A stretch of 64,000 bases of DNA from Thereva unica (GCA_949987705.1 OX465283.1:136426101-136490100); one strand, 5' to 3'; shown: positions 23,400 through 35,671, numbered from the stretch's first letter. Program-made: numbers and translations. Notes: generated by a model from the letters alone, not told the origin.

Positions 23400-24780
23400 A
23401 ATGCGATCCTTCCATCCATCCTATGGCGCTACAGCCCGAATCTAGCCTTGGCCTCCTTTAAGGCATTTCTCCAAGTTTGACGGTCTCTTGCAGCATGTCC
23501 CCTGTTCCAGATGTTGAGCATTGATGTGACAGCCGTCACAGAGACTATCCATCTCCTCTTGGGTCTGCCTACTAGCCTATTTGGCGAAATTGCTGATACC
23601 ATAGGGCATTTTCGAGAATTCACCATGGTAGCTACCAGTCGAACCAGAAGATAATCTACCACGTTCAAAAATTGATTACTTGCCATAAGTCACCACTCAA
23701 CATGTTCTACTATTCACCGGCAAGGTAACCAGGGTCTCACCAACAGCATAAAAGAGTAAGTAATCGATGGTAGATTAACTTCTGGTTCGACTGGTAGCTA
23801 CCATGGTGAATTCTCGAAAATGCCCATAAGCCATTTTGGGATACGATTATCCTCCATCCTAATTACGGGTGGCTGGCTAGTCTCAGTCTGTTGATTTTTA
23901 TTAAAGTTGAGAGTTGTGGGTCGTCAAAAATTTCATACAACACGTTGTTGTATCTCCCTCGCTATATTCCATCCTCTCTGGTTGGGCTGAGAACTTTTTT
24001 CTCAAACCTGTTGACTCGTTCCTCTACGTCCTGGGTCATGTGTACAAATCTTGAGTGAGGTATTTGTTTTGGGCTCTATTAGCCAGTATAATTCGTCTGG
24101 TTATTTCTTCGTTTCTTTTTGTGATTGTAGACCCAAGGTAGACTGCTTTATCGAGTATTTCTAGGTTATGTTCGTCGGTGGTTATATTTCTTCCCATTCT
24201 AAATCTTCCTGCTCTGGATGGTTGCCTCACATTCGTTTTTTATTTATTTATCTTCAGACCTATGTCCTTTGTCGCCTCTTTTAATTTGACATAAGCTTCT
24301 TTTGCTGCCAAAAAGGACCTTGCTACGATGGTCACATCCGCATAGCTAAGAAATTGTACCGACTGTTTAGCTAATGATGGACTTCTCTTGACTGACGTTT
24401 TCCTTATCACCCATTCTAGGGCGAGGTTAAGAGCATCGGGCCCAGCCCATCTCCTTGTCTAAGTCCTTGTTACACTTCAAACTTTTCTGTTATAACATGT
24501 TGGATCCTATCCTTCGCCAGTGAGCTAATTGTTGCACATTTGATCAATAGTATATTCCTATAAGATCCCGTATAGTCTCTCTCAGTTGATTGGGTCATAT
24601 GCCTGTTGAAAATCGACAAATATCTGGTGTATATCTACTTTCCTTTCCCAGGTTTTCTCCAGAATTTACTTTAAGGTCAGCAATTGGACCGATGTTGACC
24701 TGTTTGTCCTAAAACCAGCTTGATATTCTCATATAAGGCCTTCCGCTCTAGGTTCTAGTTTTTGTTTCACAAGGATTGTG
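23400..24780 (-). pseudogene. RTE-like retroposon fragment inside the TIR element
   Basis: Minus reading: EV-QGLRQGDGLGPMLL (near 24470), a decayed catalytic stretch, NLEILDKAVYLGSTITKRNE (about 24180-24110), LYEIFDDPQLSTLIKINRLR (near 23950), then beyond the nested MITE VGRPKRRWIVSV and RDRQTWRNALKEAKARFGL (23570-23430). Several stops exist. The tail WRNALKEAKARFGLQRH is shared with the scrap at 49660-49860. Confidence 0.65.
23604..23825. mobile_element. 222-bp MITE, ATA-flanked
   Basis: GGGCATTTTCGAGAATTCAC begins a left arm of about 70 bp that is nearly perfectly inverted at 23756-23825. ATA flanks both ends (23601-23603 and 23826-23828). It interrupts the tail coding region of the RTE-like fragment between KIP-type sequence and the GRPKRRW motif. 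The superfamily is not determined. Confidence 0.8.
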
Positions 24781-24967
24781 AAGGATTTGTAGCTGATGCT
24801 GAGGAGTTAGACAGAACGGCAAAATTGACGTAACGTTGACGTGATGTTTAAGTGCGAATCGACAGCAAAATTCACGTGCCGTTGCCGTTCCGTAACGTGA
24901 CGTTGACGTTCCGTATAGTGCGAATCGACCTTTATTCATGAAAATGAATCAAAGAGTTTCAAAAATA

Positions 24968-25074
24968 CAGATTGCGGCTAAACCGTTACGATTTACCCAT
25001 CCACAATTTTTTGTTCGTCTATCCAAAACCTATCCACAGCCGGCCGCTTTGTAAACTTAACGTATACACTCTGT
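24968..25074 (-). mobile_element. MITE, copy 2 of the 15212 family
   Basis: Reverse complement matches 15215-15330 (GCCGGCTGTGGATAGGTTTT shared) and the right end CTCTGTA corresponds to the ACAGGGTG end. The left end is less clear. Confidence 0.5.
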
Positions 25075-25269
25075 AGGGTGCGCGAAAAGTCTGGAAGTGT
25101 CCGATATTTCCTGAAGGGTAGATTTTCATGAAAAAAGTTTCGAGCAAAAGTTGCTCCACAGTTTCAAATTTCTCGTTGGAGACGTGAGTACACTCCCTTC
25201 GAGGCAGTGAGTTTTTTGTGCAAACGATTCCACCCTATAAGTAGAGTTATGCTTGAAGCTTTGTTTTAT

Positions 25270-26250
25270 AAAAACCTTCCCTTTAGGAAATCGCGCCGGG
25301 AATAGACCAAGTAATCGCCGAGATGATCAAAGCCGGATGTGATGTCTATCACAACGACTCCATGTCCTCATAACACACATATGGCCTTGGGATCGTGTGT
25401 CGTCGGCGCGTAAGAAAGCGATCGTTGTCCCAATTATGAAAAAAGGCGACAGTGGGAATGCAAGTATTATCGCGGTATTAACCTTCTGACATGGTTGCCG
25501 AAACAACGTCATATACGGCATTTCTCGCATCGAATCAGTCATCCGGGTAAATCAATGCGGAAAAGACCAAAGTGCTCACACCGGACGGATCGAGGGCCAG
25601 TGTTTACCTCGATGAAACCCAAATCGAACAGGTTCCGATGTTCAAATATTTGGGATCATTGGTTGAGGAAATGAAACTTACATCGATGGCCGACGTTCGC
25701 AGCGGCATCGGCCAGGCAATAGCAACATTGTCTCGCTCAAGCAGTGCAAACGAACAAATATTACCATCAAAACGAAATTACGCCTTTATCGAACGTTGAT
25801 CCATCCGATTCTTCTTTATGGATCGGAAACGTGGACATTGCTCAAACCAGACGTCAAGAAGATCGATGTTTTCCAAAAGCTATTCTTGAGGCAGATTCTC
25901 GGTGTCTCACTCCGTGATCGCCTTGGAAAAGAGACAGTTAGACAAAGATAGCAGACACTGATAGAAGAAGAAATACAAAAACGTCGACTACTGTGATTTG
26001 GACATGTTTGCTGAATGGATGATAACCGCTTGCCCCGTAAACTTCTCAGGCGAGACCGTCCGGCAGACGACTGAAGAATATCGAGGGCGACTTAAAGAAT
26101 CAACGATTATCAGCTATCGAAGCTTGAGACGTCGCCAAAAATCGTCGAGAATGGAAACGAATAGTGAATGCAGTTCGAGGCCCAACGGCACTAACAGAAG
26201 CGTATCATCCCGCTCGCACCGCCAGCTAACAGATTAAAGAAGAAGAAGAT
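25270..26250 (+). pseudogene. RTE-like non-LTR retroposon, copy B
   Basis: It starts in APGIDQVIAEMIKAG (25285-25340), jumps near 25555 to NAEKTKVLTPDGSRASVYLD, then FKYLGSLVEEM, GSETWTLL and a frame-broken tail, ending CAGATTAAAGAAGAAGAAG at 26228-26246. Compared with copy A the deletion covering the RT palm is larger. The shared 3' terminus with a short GAA repeat marks the family end. Confidence 0.65.
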
Positions 26251-28768
26251 GGAGAACACCAGGGCTTCCCTGAAGCTACAAATGATCACTAATTTCCAGG
26301 GTTCTCAAGTAATTGACCCTGGATTGGACTTAGGTTCTAAAAATGTATCTGAGATAGTTCTTGCTCACCGGTCTTACAATGGGAACCAAGGCCTGTAAGC
26401 AGCATTTTCACTGCGGGCAAAATCGAACGGGTCATTTGCAAACCCTTTAAGGCTGCTGGAAAAAATCAGACCTTCGCGTTTGCCCTTAGAGAGGCTTCGA
26501 AGAGATCCTACCAATCCTGCTGCGATTATTCCGGAGTAGCTTTGTGTTGGCCCACATTCTGAGGTGCTGAAGGGGGCTCCAGTTGCATGTTTTGAGAGAT
26601 TTGCCTCTTTTTTGTTTAAAGTGACTGGGCTTTTAAAGAAGACTCATTTGTCATCATTTAAGTATTATTGACCTCAGTCAGCTAAATTTTAGATGTATGT
26701 AGAATATTTTTTATCTCCCTATTGTTTTCCTTGGGCTAATTTTTAACAGATTTTTAACTTTAGCTTGTAACGAAGTTCTGAAATTTCAAAATTTTAAGTA
26801 ATTTTCACTAAAAATTTCAAGTAAAATTATTACATATTAAAAAGAACTAAGCGATCGTCATTGAACGTCCAGAATGCAAGGTGTTGATGCACTCATTGAT
26901 GCTCCTTTCAACACCTCTGTTAATGAACATTGAACTAATGGACACCAAACAACTATTGTGCTAAACTATAGGATAATTTCCTTTGCCATCTGCCATTACT
27001 TTGCAATTCAATCCAAATGCAAACATAATCACGTGCATCGGTTTCAAATTTGCACTGTTTCTTCACTGCAATTTTATTCACTTGCACTTTAGCTTTCGCT
27101 GCAAAGAATCGTTCAGGGTTGAGCGAGTTCTGTTCTAAAGAGCGAACAAACGAAATCAGATCCGCGGAATGTTCTGAATGGACTTGGGCGCATTCGAAAC
27201 TCACAACAACTTAAAATTGTTTGCCAATTTCGTAAAATAATGAGATAATTGCAGCTTGCAGAGTGTGAAATTATTAGGCGAGCAAGTGCATGTCCGAGTG
27301 CAAATAGTTACGCGAGATGCTCATAAATTGCGTGCATGCCTGCCATCTCGCAGGTTCAATGTCGAAGTCATTTGGTCTTCATGGATTCTGTAATAATGTA
27401 GAAGATATGTGCAGTTTGTTATTGATTGAACGTGCGTCTATGTCTGCATAGATACATAGAGACCTTCGCCTGGCATCTTTTTCCCTGATATCTGTTCGCT
27501 ATTATCGGTGCTGGGCATTCAAGTGTCAACCATGATAATTTCAGCATTGCAATGGGCATAACTGTCGACAAGGTAAAATTCCCTGCTGTTAAATTATTGG
27601 CAGGTAAATGGAACAGTCTCATCCGGTTGCTTAACCAAATGCAGAGCATCCCATTAATTTGCAAAATCGTGATGCTTCCTAGGCTTCAGTTTCACTTAGG
27701 AAAAAGTTGGATATCAATTGGATACCGAATACCTTGGCCGCAATGTGGAATGCAACCTGCTGACAAGAAACGAAAAATTCACTCCACTGCCATCAGGCAG
27801 TTTGTATGGTCAGCTCTCGACTGCGGATCAGGTACATCTTGTCTGGCAGAAACATCATTAAGAGGATCCGGAAAGATGCGATTAGGTGCATCTATGGGTG
27901 ATTGACAGTTTCCATATGGGCTTCGGTCGAACTTCAGTCAGCGAAACTCCTCCCTGCTAGAAAATAAATAATTATGTGTCCACTGTACAGCTGGTAATTT
28001 GCATAAACTCCATTTATAGAAATTTAATTGCGGGAGCAAATGCAGAATAGTTCACGGTAAAATACCTGAGATTGTCTCTTGCCGTTTTCGTTTTTTGTCT
28101 GTTTAAGATGCATTTTTAATGAAGTTCCTGGAAAATGATTCAGGTATTTCAATGTTGTGGTCGTTGGCTTTGTAGAGTAATTGAAGATTAGTTTTTTTGA
28201 TTGCGCATCTGGAATTTGGTTTGTTTTTATTGAAAAATATTTGAATAAAGGAGATATAATTAAAATATGGCTAATATAGAGGTTTTAGAATAACAGACCA
28301 CAATTTCAGTATCTCATTAAATAGAACTGCCCATCTTGTAAGTTGGTACATTGTAAGTTGTAAATTATTTAGCGTATGCTTTTCGGCTAGGACTTTTCTA
28401 TATTTGTGTACATTATTTTGTCATTAAAGAGTATATAAAGTTCGAGTATATTTATGTTTAAAATGTATTCTAAGTATTTAAAAAAAACTTAGTTTCGTAG
28501 ATATTTAATTATTTACTTTAGCTATTGACTTATTTTTAAGTTCTGTAAAAATACTTCACGATAGATTGCCTTAATTTTTACGCATTAAAGAGTAGAAGAG
28601 CTCAACTACAAGTTTAACTTCGGTAAAAAAAGGCAGAAGTAGAATTTCAAAAGTTCAGTTGATTGCTTCACTTCACCATGTTGCTTATTCCGTATTTCCC
28701 TTCGTTGGAGGCCTTCATTCACATTCTTAATCAAGAACTCCGACGAAAAACTTATGATATTTGCTACT
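26251..28768. other. unassigned sequence
   Basis: No supported feature. The overlapping open frames at 27419-27905 have no known motif, and 28080-28620 is AT-rich. Confidence 0.3.
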
Positions 28769-28770
28769 TA

Positions 28771-28988
28771 TACATGATGAGTTGAATACTTCAGTTCAGG
28801 TGGAGTTCATTCCAAGAGAAAAGTCAATACCACAGATAATGGGTGCGTTTGACGGTAAACACGGCTGTTAACTAAATTCAATTACTCAACTAATGAACTG
28901 TTTGTATGCATAATTTCATCCAGGTAGGTTAATCCCGTCGTCTACATGCAGTTGGACTCGAGTTCACCTGAGTTTAACTCATCATGTA
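28771..28988. mobile_element. 218-bp MITE, TA ends
   Basis: The left TACATGATGAGTTGAA and right TTAACTCATCATGTA ends are inverted, followed by a second inverted block (TCAGGTG.A). The outer TA could be the target duplication of a Tc1/mariner-type MITE. Confidence 0.6.
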
Positions 28989-29099
28989 TTGAAGAACCGA
29001 CCTGTATTGGAGCTCACAAAATCCGCCAACCTCTTTCACTGGATATTAGCAATGTCCATAGTTTTTCGCCTTAAGAGATTCTCTACTCCCTCAGCTTTT

Positions 29100-29604
29100 A
29101 GGGCGCAAACCATCTTCTTACTTGTTTCATTGGAGACTTCGTCAATGAAAAATCCAAAAAGCACAAGTTCTGCCGACAACTACCTGAAGTGTGCAAGGAA
29201 TTTTTGAAGAGCAACCCTTGAAATATCTTTATTAACCTCGTTTTTCTTTGTCAGCATCTGTCCCTCCTAGCATCACGTGAGGCTTTATTAAGAGGAGTCC
29301 CGAAGAGGATCGTTTCACATTTTCCATGATCGATTGTCAATTTCTAATCATCAACGTAACGTTCGATTTCCTCGAAGTCGTGTTGTAGTACCGTCTGCAT
29401 CACGTCAATCTTCGGTCCTGTCCTGTAATTGACGAGGTGGTCCGCGAAAGCCACGGTGCTCCGAAGAGATCCAACTATATCGCTTATATAAATGTTGAAG
29501 AGCAGCGGTGAGCTTACAACTCCTTGTTGCAACCCGTTTTTAATTTCAAAGACCTGTGAGGTAAAATTCCCACTTTTGACGAGAACCTTCTTCCCCGTTA
29601 TCAT
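29100..29604 (-). pseudogene. non-LTR RT fragment (Jockey/I type)
   Basis: Minus reading: FEIKNGLQQGVVSSPLLFNI, YISDIVGS, TVAFADHLVNY and, after a frame change, LKIDHGKCETILFGTPLN. The AFADD motif reads AFADH, so the second catalytic Asp is lost. The upstream fingers and all downstream domains are absent. Confidence 0.65.
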
Positions 29605-29784
29605 CCAAACCGTCCTTTTTCACGAAAATTGATTTTTCGGAGGCCTTTGAGATATTATCTGCTGGGGCATCTTCACTGAATTCGACTAAAGGTCGATGCT
29701 CAGATCTCTGTGATCTGATTTCGCTTTGCCGAAGGATTTAATAGTGCTTTGTTCTGCAGGTCACAGTTCAGTCGAACACTTAGT

Positions 29785-30000
29785 ATTCGTGGAAGACAGC
29801 CTCGTCGGAGTGTTATGCCTCCTGAAAAAAGTGAATCCCAGCAAAGGCTGTGACGCAGACAGTAGCAGACTACCAGTTGAACTAGGGGCTCACCGTCAGC
29901 TAAATGAAGACTCCACCTGAACGAAACTTTGGTACTCCTGAGCGGCTAACCCGGCGAGATGTTCTACTAGGACTACCTTACAGATTGCAGGTCAACCTGC
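29785..30000 (-). repeat. dispersed repeat shared with 16345-16580
   Basis: GTCGGAGTGTTATGCCTCCT followed by GAAAAAAGTGAATCCCA and AAGGCTG.GACGC matches about 16355-16580 with gaps. The first block also appears inverted in the SINE body at 51975-52000. Confidence 0.45.
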
Positions 30001-30081
30001 TTATGTCTCTACCAACACATTTCTGGTCTTTGGTAACTTTCATCAAGGATCATTTTAGCGCTTCAAGAACACTTTCTTTTA

Positions 30082-30488
30082 GCCCTTTTATGACTAGGTT
30101 GAAAAGTTAAATCGAGGTTGAATAGAAATTTCGAACAGCGTACTTTGGGATTGAAATAGAGTTGAACTGACATCAAAACATAACCTCAAAATTTTGTTTG
30201 AAATTCTCATTTAGAGATACGTAAATTGTTTTTTCAAAACATGGAAAGGTAGCCAGAACGAAATAATTTTATTATCTTATGCAAGCTATGTTGAAGGCAG
30301 ACTTCACGGATGGTAAACAAACAAAACAAATGTCACTTCAACCCAATTAAAACTCAACCTGCGTATATAAGGCAAAATATCAACTCGACCCAGATAGGAG
30401 AGCTAAGTTGAATTAAGTGGACCCAGTTTCAACTCGACCCCCATTGATAACTGAGTTGAACCTGGGTTGAACCTAGTCACAAACGAGG
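30082..30488 (+). mobile_element. MITE, TA-flanked, copy 1 (407 bp)
   Basis: The end TTTATGACTAGGTTGAAAAG and the inverted other end CCTAGTCACAAACGAGG lie between TA dinucleotides. The element aligns in reverse with 34040-34322 (shared GAGTCGAGGTTGA-like blocks, the CATCCGT/ACGGATGG block and ATTTGTTTTGTTT). It is Tc1/mariner-type by TA flanks (inference). Confidence 0.6.
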
Positions 30489-30639
30489 TATTTTATTTAT
30501 AAGGAGGAGGTGATAATAGAAAGCAAAACCATTGTCGATTTATTGGCATCACTCAGATCTTCTTTACCCGAAACTGCTATGTCGTCGCCGAGTGTACCAC
30601 GCAAAGGACGGAGTATATCCCGACTCTTAGAAGCTAGCT

Positions 30640-31600
30640 CACGTTTAGCCTATTCCGTAAAAAGGTGAATCCAGCAATCCCTATAATTACAGCCCAATAG
30701 CTATTACTTAAACTCTCTCCAAAATCCCGGAGACAGTAATCAATAGAAAACTTATGAAATATCTTGTATTCTACACGACATGCAGTACGGCCTTAGACCA
30801 AAAAGGTTTACTGACCTGACCTGACCTCCTTGTGTTTAATCAAGGTCTGGTTGTTTCGGATATCTTTAAGGTTTTTGACAGAGTGTGGCACCATGCTCTG
30901 TTGAATAAACTCTAGGCTAATATTGGTAGGATTGATAGATTCTGAGGAACTAGATTGAGAGTATTCTTTGTTGCTGTTCAATCAAAGTGGTATTGGATGC
31001 CGGTGAGTCCAAAACCGTAACTACCCGTACTTTTACTAATCGTTATTAATAACTTGCTCTCCAATCCATCGCACAGGCTCGCTGATGGCCGTGCCGTGCG
31101 TTGCTCTTACGGCGTCGACATAAACGTGAACCATCGCACCCTTAAAATGAAAGTGACCTAACTCAAAATTTCTGCAACTTCTGATTGACTGACTGATAAA
31201 CTGACCTTAAAAAACCTTCTCTAAAGCCCTGTGGTGAAAAAGTGTCAGAGTTATGAGTGCGCGTCGCGGTCACTTTTGTTGATCGCACTGTTCACCTATG
31301 CATGTTCATTATACTTTTTCAAAAACTTTCTTGCTCAATTCCCACAATTTGAAATTTTAGAGTTAGGTCACTTTCGTTCTAAGGATGGGTTATGTTCAAT
31401 ACTATCAGCCGGGATGTCGATGATTTCATTCTATATTGGGGCGGTAAGACTCAAGTTGATTAACCTCCTATAACCTGTCCTATTTCCCCTCTATCCTTCA
31501 AAATAAGCTTACAACTAGACATTGCACCATGACCTGAACGACTTGAGAGCGGTATAATATAAAGAGTGATTACCAAGCTTGGTTTTTTCACATTAAAAAA
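30640..31600 (+). pseudogene. CR1-like LINE, third copy, interrupted by a MITE
   Basis: Pieces of the family are present: ETVINRKLMKYL (30725-30765), the first catalytic block FKVFDRVWHHALLNKL (30865-30912) that is lost from the 17919 copy, a damaged INNLLSNPS and ADGRAVR in place of ADDGTLH, and ISRDVDDFILYWGGK (31400-31445). The C-terminal half is deleted. The 3' end CAAGCTTGGTTTTTTCACAT (31575-31595) matches the 19139 end. A MITE occupies about 31141-31384. Confidence 0.6.
31141..31384. mobile_element. about 244-bp MITE inside the CR1-like copy
   Basis: CTTAAAATGAAAGTGACCTA on the left is inverted as TTAGGTCACTTTCGTTCTAAG on the right, with AACTC.AAAATTTC extending both arms. It interrupts the CR1-like reading. 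The target duplication is not clear. Confidence 0.6.
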
Positions 31601-31609
31601 ATGTGTTCC

Positions 31610-34035
31610 GGTACAATGACCTTTTCAAAGTACATAAAAACGAAGATAACATGCTGGGCATTTAAATATAAACTAAATTCTCAATAAATTTCTTAAAGTA
31701 AATAAAACCCTTAATAGAATATTAAAACCGATTTGCCATTCTGTTTAATCTGGATCAAAGCACGTCAATATATTGGTTTTTTCTGTGTTCGGCGACAGGT
31801 GCAATGAGCATCTGCAGAATACTTGGGCTAAATTGTCTCAGTCGTTATCTTGCTAAGCAGTAACACATTTTTACTAGTTGTAAAATAAGATCTAATCCTA
31901 CTCCTAAACTCCATGGCTAACTCAATTAAACTATCTGACTACCTTGAGCTCTTGCAACTGGTGCATATACTTATAAAATATAGTTCAATTAATGTGTGCA
32001 AGAAAATACGTAATAAATTTATCGAACTAAATCTTTAACCCAGATGGCGAAGCCTGCTCGGCCACACACTAGCACTAGACAGGAGTCCCTACAATTAAAG
32101 TTTGATTACCGGATGCAGGAATTCATGTAGCCATGTCGAACACGATTATGAGACAGTCGCCCGGCTTAGACCAGTTGAGTCACTTGCACTCGCGTTCGCG
32201 TTATAGCGCCAATTGCTGGCACTTGAGAAAATGCAAGTAAGTCTCATTGCTGGCGATTCGTGAGTGCAGCCGCCGCTCAAGTGACATATCCATAGCAGTC
32301 GAGCAGACGTCGTGTTAATTTAACGTCAAAATTAACACCACTTGTTCCTGTCTGGTGAGCTGCTAGCCTCAGCCCCCGAGTGGAGGCAAAGGCGCCGCGC
32401 AGCCACCTGAAGCTCCCCACATGCTCTTGTCTTAGCGCTCTAGTGGAATGACAGAGCCATAGTGCTATGCACAACGACAACTTAATTCAGTGGCCAAGGG
32501 CCATAAATCAGTTTTCCCTGCTTGTAAATTTTTGCACCAATTTTCTCGCAATCGCATCTTGTGTGCCGCCCTGAGACATACTCGGCTGCGGATTTGTGCT
32601 GCATCGCGGTCCCCCACTGTAGAAAGCAAAAACCTCGCAAGGCACTCGAGATAACCTGCAGCTATGCAAACTCGTTTTTGTCAGCTCATACCTGTGCCTT
32701 CCTGTGTGTGCTGGATCTGGACATTTCGGTGCTCCGGTTTGGCCGGCCACGGAGATGATGGAGCGGCACCACAAGGAAGCGATTATAACGGGATGTTCGG
32801 CATTCAAATGCACCTCAAGAGTGAAACTAAACTATCAAGAACGACAAACGCACTCACCAAAATTTCCAGAAATTTAACTTTCGATCGGAGCTGCCACAGG
32901 TAACATATGCACCGGTAACCTGCCTGCCCCGAATCACGTCGCCAACGCCTCCTTTAATTGCATATCGGGTTTCGGCTACAGAAAAATCGAGGACCTCCTT
33001 AATGCCCGGCACTGTCGGTCGTGCATGAATGCTGTCTGCAAAGATGAAAAGTGGTTGCCTTTGAGTTTACCTGACTATACGCAAAGTTAACAGTTACTCA
33101 CTAGTGAATGATAAAAGTAATAACAGGTGAGTAAGAGGCCTGAACAGGTTATCAGTCTCCCTGTTACCGAGTTCGAGTTCTTGAACCCTGTTTGTTCTGT
33201 AAATTGTGCACGGTAACTGTTAGAGGGCGATCCGAAAGATTGCATTCTGGACGCGAAGGAGCTGTTGTGCATAAGGTGCTCTTTGTAATGATGCCATTAT
33301 GTAATATTATTACGAGAATTACTGAACTCTGGCTGATTTTATTCAAATCCACTTTAAGGAATTTCGCCTTGCTGGATTGGCACGCTTCACTGCGCAATCC
33401 ACTCATCATGTTTGGATTAATTTGCGCAGGCCAAGAGAGTACGAACGGCGCTGGTTGTCCGCAATGGAATGCCAAACAGGAGGGCGTGCAATGTGTGAAG
33501 GAATTCGCAAATTAATGCGACATTGTATACGGGCGAGTGTTTGCGAACGGCTTTGGTTCCGGTCATTACAAGGGAATCAATAGGTATTACTGTACTAAGC
33601 TGCAGAGGCCTGACCATTGCATTCTGCAAGCACGGTGAGCAAATACAAGCTGATGTGCAAATAGCATGCCAATAGAATGGTATTTAAGCTGTCGTCTTGA
33701 TTGAATTAAGGTCGCCAGTAGTTTTTGCTGGTTGAAAGAATATGAAAGATTAGAAGGATAATTATTAAATGCTGGTGTCAATCAAATTAGGGAGGCATTT
33801 TCTTGGTTCGTTTTGAAGTGATTAAAAGCAAGTCTGTCTCTAAAAGCCATAGTTCAAAAACGACAAAATTTTTCTTTGGATGTGGTAGTATGTCATTATA
33901 ACAAGGAGGCTGTAGAATGTAGAGGACAGTGGGCAGGAAGAAGAACTGCATGGTGTGGGAGTCAGCTGCGTGGGATACTCGTGAAAAATTTTGCATTTTG
34001 AATTGGAAGGGGCGAATTTCAGTGGAACAGTCACT
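31610..34035. other. unassigned sequence
   Basis: No terminal repeat, RT or exon structure could be supported. The part at 32150-32800 is richer in GC than its surroundings. Confidence 0.3.
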
Positions 34036-34039
34036 ATTA

Positions 34040-34322
34040 CCTTGTTTATGACTAGGTTCAACCGAGGTTTAACCCAGTCATAAACGGTGGTCGAGTTCAC
34101 TAAAACCTACTCAGCTTTCCTACCTGGGTCGAATTGATATTTCGACTCATATACCATGGTTGACATTTGTTTTGTTTCTTTACCATCCGTAAATTTCACA
34201 CAGAAATTTGAGGTTATGTTTTGATTTTAGTTCAACTCTATTTCAAAGTGATTTCAACTCATGCGTTGGTCGAAATTTCAACTCAACCTCGACTCAACTT
34301 TTCAGCCTAGTCATAAACGGGG
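34040..34322 (-). mobile_element. MITE, TA-flanked, copy 2 (283 bp)
   Basis: The ends CCTTGTTTATGACTAGG and CCTAGTCATAAACGGGG are inverted, with TA at 34038-34039 and 34323-34324. It is oriented opposite to the copy at 30082-30488. A second internal TTTAACCCAGTCATAAACGG shows that the end sequence has been duplicated inside. Confidence 0.65.
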
Positions 34323-34715
34323 TATATGGTAGAAGAGATAAAAGTCTGTCAGGGTTGCGACATTCCTGAGATAGCTGAGTCTGTGGAGAAACAGAAGTTG
34401 CCATGACCAATGAATTCGATGATATGATTTTCCAGTCACGTTAAACCGGTTTTCGAAGTGCCAGCCCATATAAAGGAGCTGTATTCCAAGCAGGATGTAT
34501 AGGCTGTGTTCCGGGCTGCTGGCTGAAGGAAGTTCTTCTTTCGAGGAAGTACTCAGAATCTTACTTCGGTCTAGGAACAGGGAATGTGAAAGGAGACACT
34601 GTTGTTTATGGATCAGCGACTTACCGTCTCTGCTTTCTTTTGCGGGAAAAGTGACAAGTTCATTACTTACATAAGTGCTTGTAAGTGCGGAGGAAGGTGA
34701 ACAGCATTCTACCTA

Positions 34716-35671
34716 CGAGGTGTGACAATTAAGTAATGAGACTGATTATATTGCCGCGATTGTGGTAACCCTGCGACCTTAATATTCCCTTTCCCTTCTC
34801 TCGGCATCCTTCCCCTCTCTATTGATATATTTGCCATCGCTCTAGCTTGTTTAGTTCGCCTGCTCTGTCGTGTTGAGTAAACGTGGGTTCGTGGTGTTCG
34901 TCACGAAAATGGAAAAACGAAATCAAGAACAACGCGTCGCGGAGACAACCATTGTGAGCTTTGGCGTTTGGTTTCCGGGTCATATTGAAAAAACCAGCTC
35001 TCATCGCCTGTAATAACTCGATCAAGCAGCGTGGGATCGTTTTCCACTTGTTCCAAACAGTCTTCTGCGACGGCCATTCGATGCTGCTTTTGCTCCTCGG
35101 AAAGGTTCCTTGGAACCATCTTCGCGCACAACTTTCTCATCCCTAAATCGTCGGTTAAAATTTGTCTGACTGTTTCACGGTTCATACCCAGTTCCGATGC
35201 CAACATTCGAACTGTTAAACGCCGATCTTCACGGATCACGGCGCGCACACGCTGCGCATTCGTGTCAGTCCGCACCTCGACTTGTCTCCGGCTCGCGCCT
35301 CGTCTTCCACGCTTTCACGCCCCTCCTTAAACTCTTTATGCCATCGAAACACCTGGGCACGACTAAGAGCACTATCACCATGCACTTTTACAATTTTAGC
35401 GTACGTTTCCGAAGCTGTTTCGCCCAATTTGACGCAGAATTTTATCGCGACGCGTTGTTCTTGATTTCGTTTTTCCATTTTCGTGACGAGCACCACGAAC
35501 ACACGTTTACTCAACACGACAGAGCAGGCGAACAAAACAAGCTAGAGCGACGGCAAATATATCAATGGAGAGGGGAAGGATGCCGAGAGAAGGGAAAGGG
35601 AATTTCAAGGTCGCAGGGTTACCACAATCGCGTCAATATAATCAGTCTCATTACTTAATTGTCACACCTCG
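34716..35671 (-). mobile_element. fold-back mariner element
   Basis: The ends CGAGGTGTGACAATTAAGTA and its reverse complement lie between TA dinucleotides (34714-34715 and 35672-35673), as in mariner. Unusually, the inverted arms are about 225 bp each (34716-34941 and about 35446-35671). They include not only the TIR but the 5' leader and the first codons of the transposase, so both ends carry the start region in opposite directions. The catalytic C-terminal half of the transposase is missing. Confidence 0.85.
34942..35478 (-). pseudogene. mariner transposase, N-terminal half
   Basis: The start is ATG at 35478-35476 (MEKRNQEQRVAIKFCVKLGE). A helix-turn-helix DNA-binding region follows (SRAQVFRWHKEFKEGRESVE), a frameshift near 35275, then the second HTH (VRMLASELGMNRETVRQIL) and the first catalytic motif VITGDESWFF. 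The frame then runs into the inverted left arm after SQWLSP, so the second and third catalytic Asp residues (D34D of mariners) are absent. No active enzyme can be made. The product would have retained DNA binding only before the frameshift. Confidence 0.85.

Larger units (their letters stand above)
23062..24931. mobile_element. 1.87-kb TIR element with TTA duplication, host of two nested insertions
   Basis: The left end AGGTCGATTCGCACTATACG continues GAACGTCAACGTCACG and is matched in inverted form at 24896-24931. TTA flanks both (23059-23061 and 24932-24934). The subterminal region has repeated CGTCAACGT/ACGGCACGTCAA motifs. The TWA duplication suggests PIF/Harbinger ancestry (inference). 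About 1.4 kb of the interior is an RTE-like fragment. Confidence 0.8.

Noticed and set aside
27419..27905. overlapping open frames on both strands
   Set aside because: No recognisable domain or splice pattern. Probably chance.
35197..35658. 153-codon plus-strand frame
   Set aside because: It is antisense to the mariner transposase and its inverted arm.
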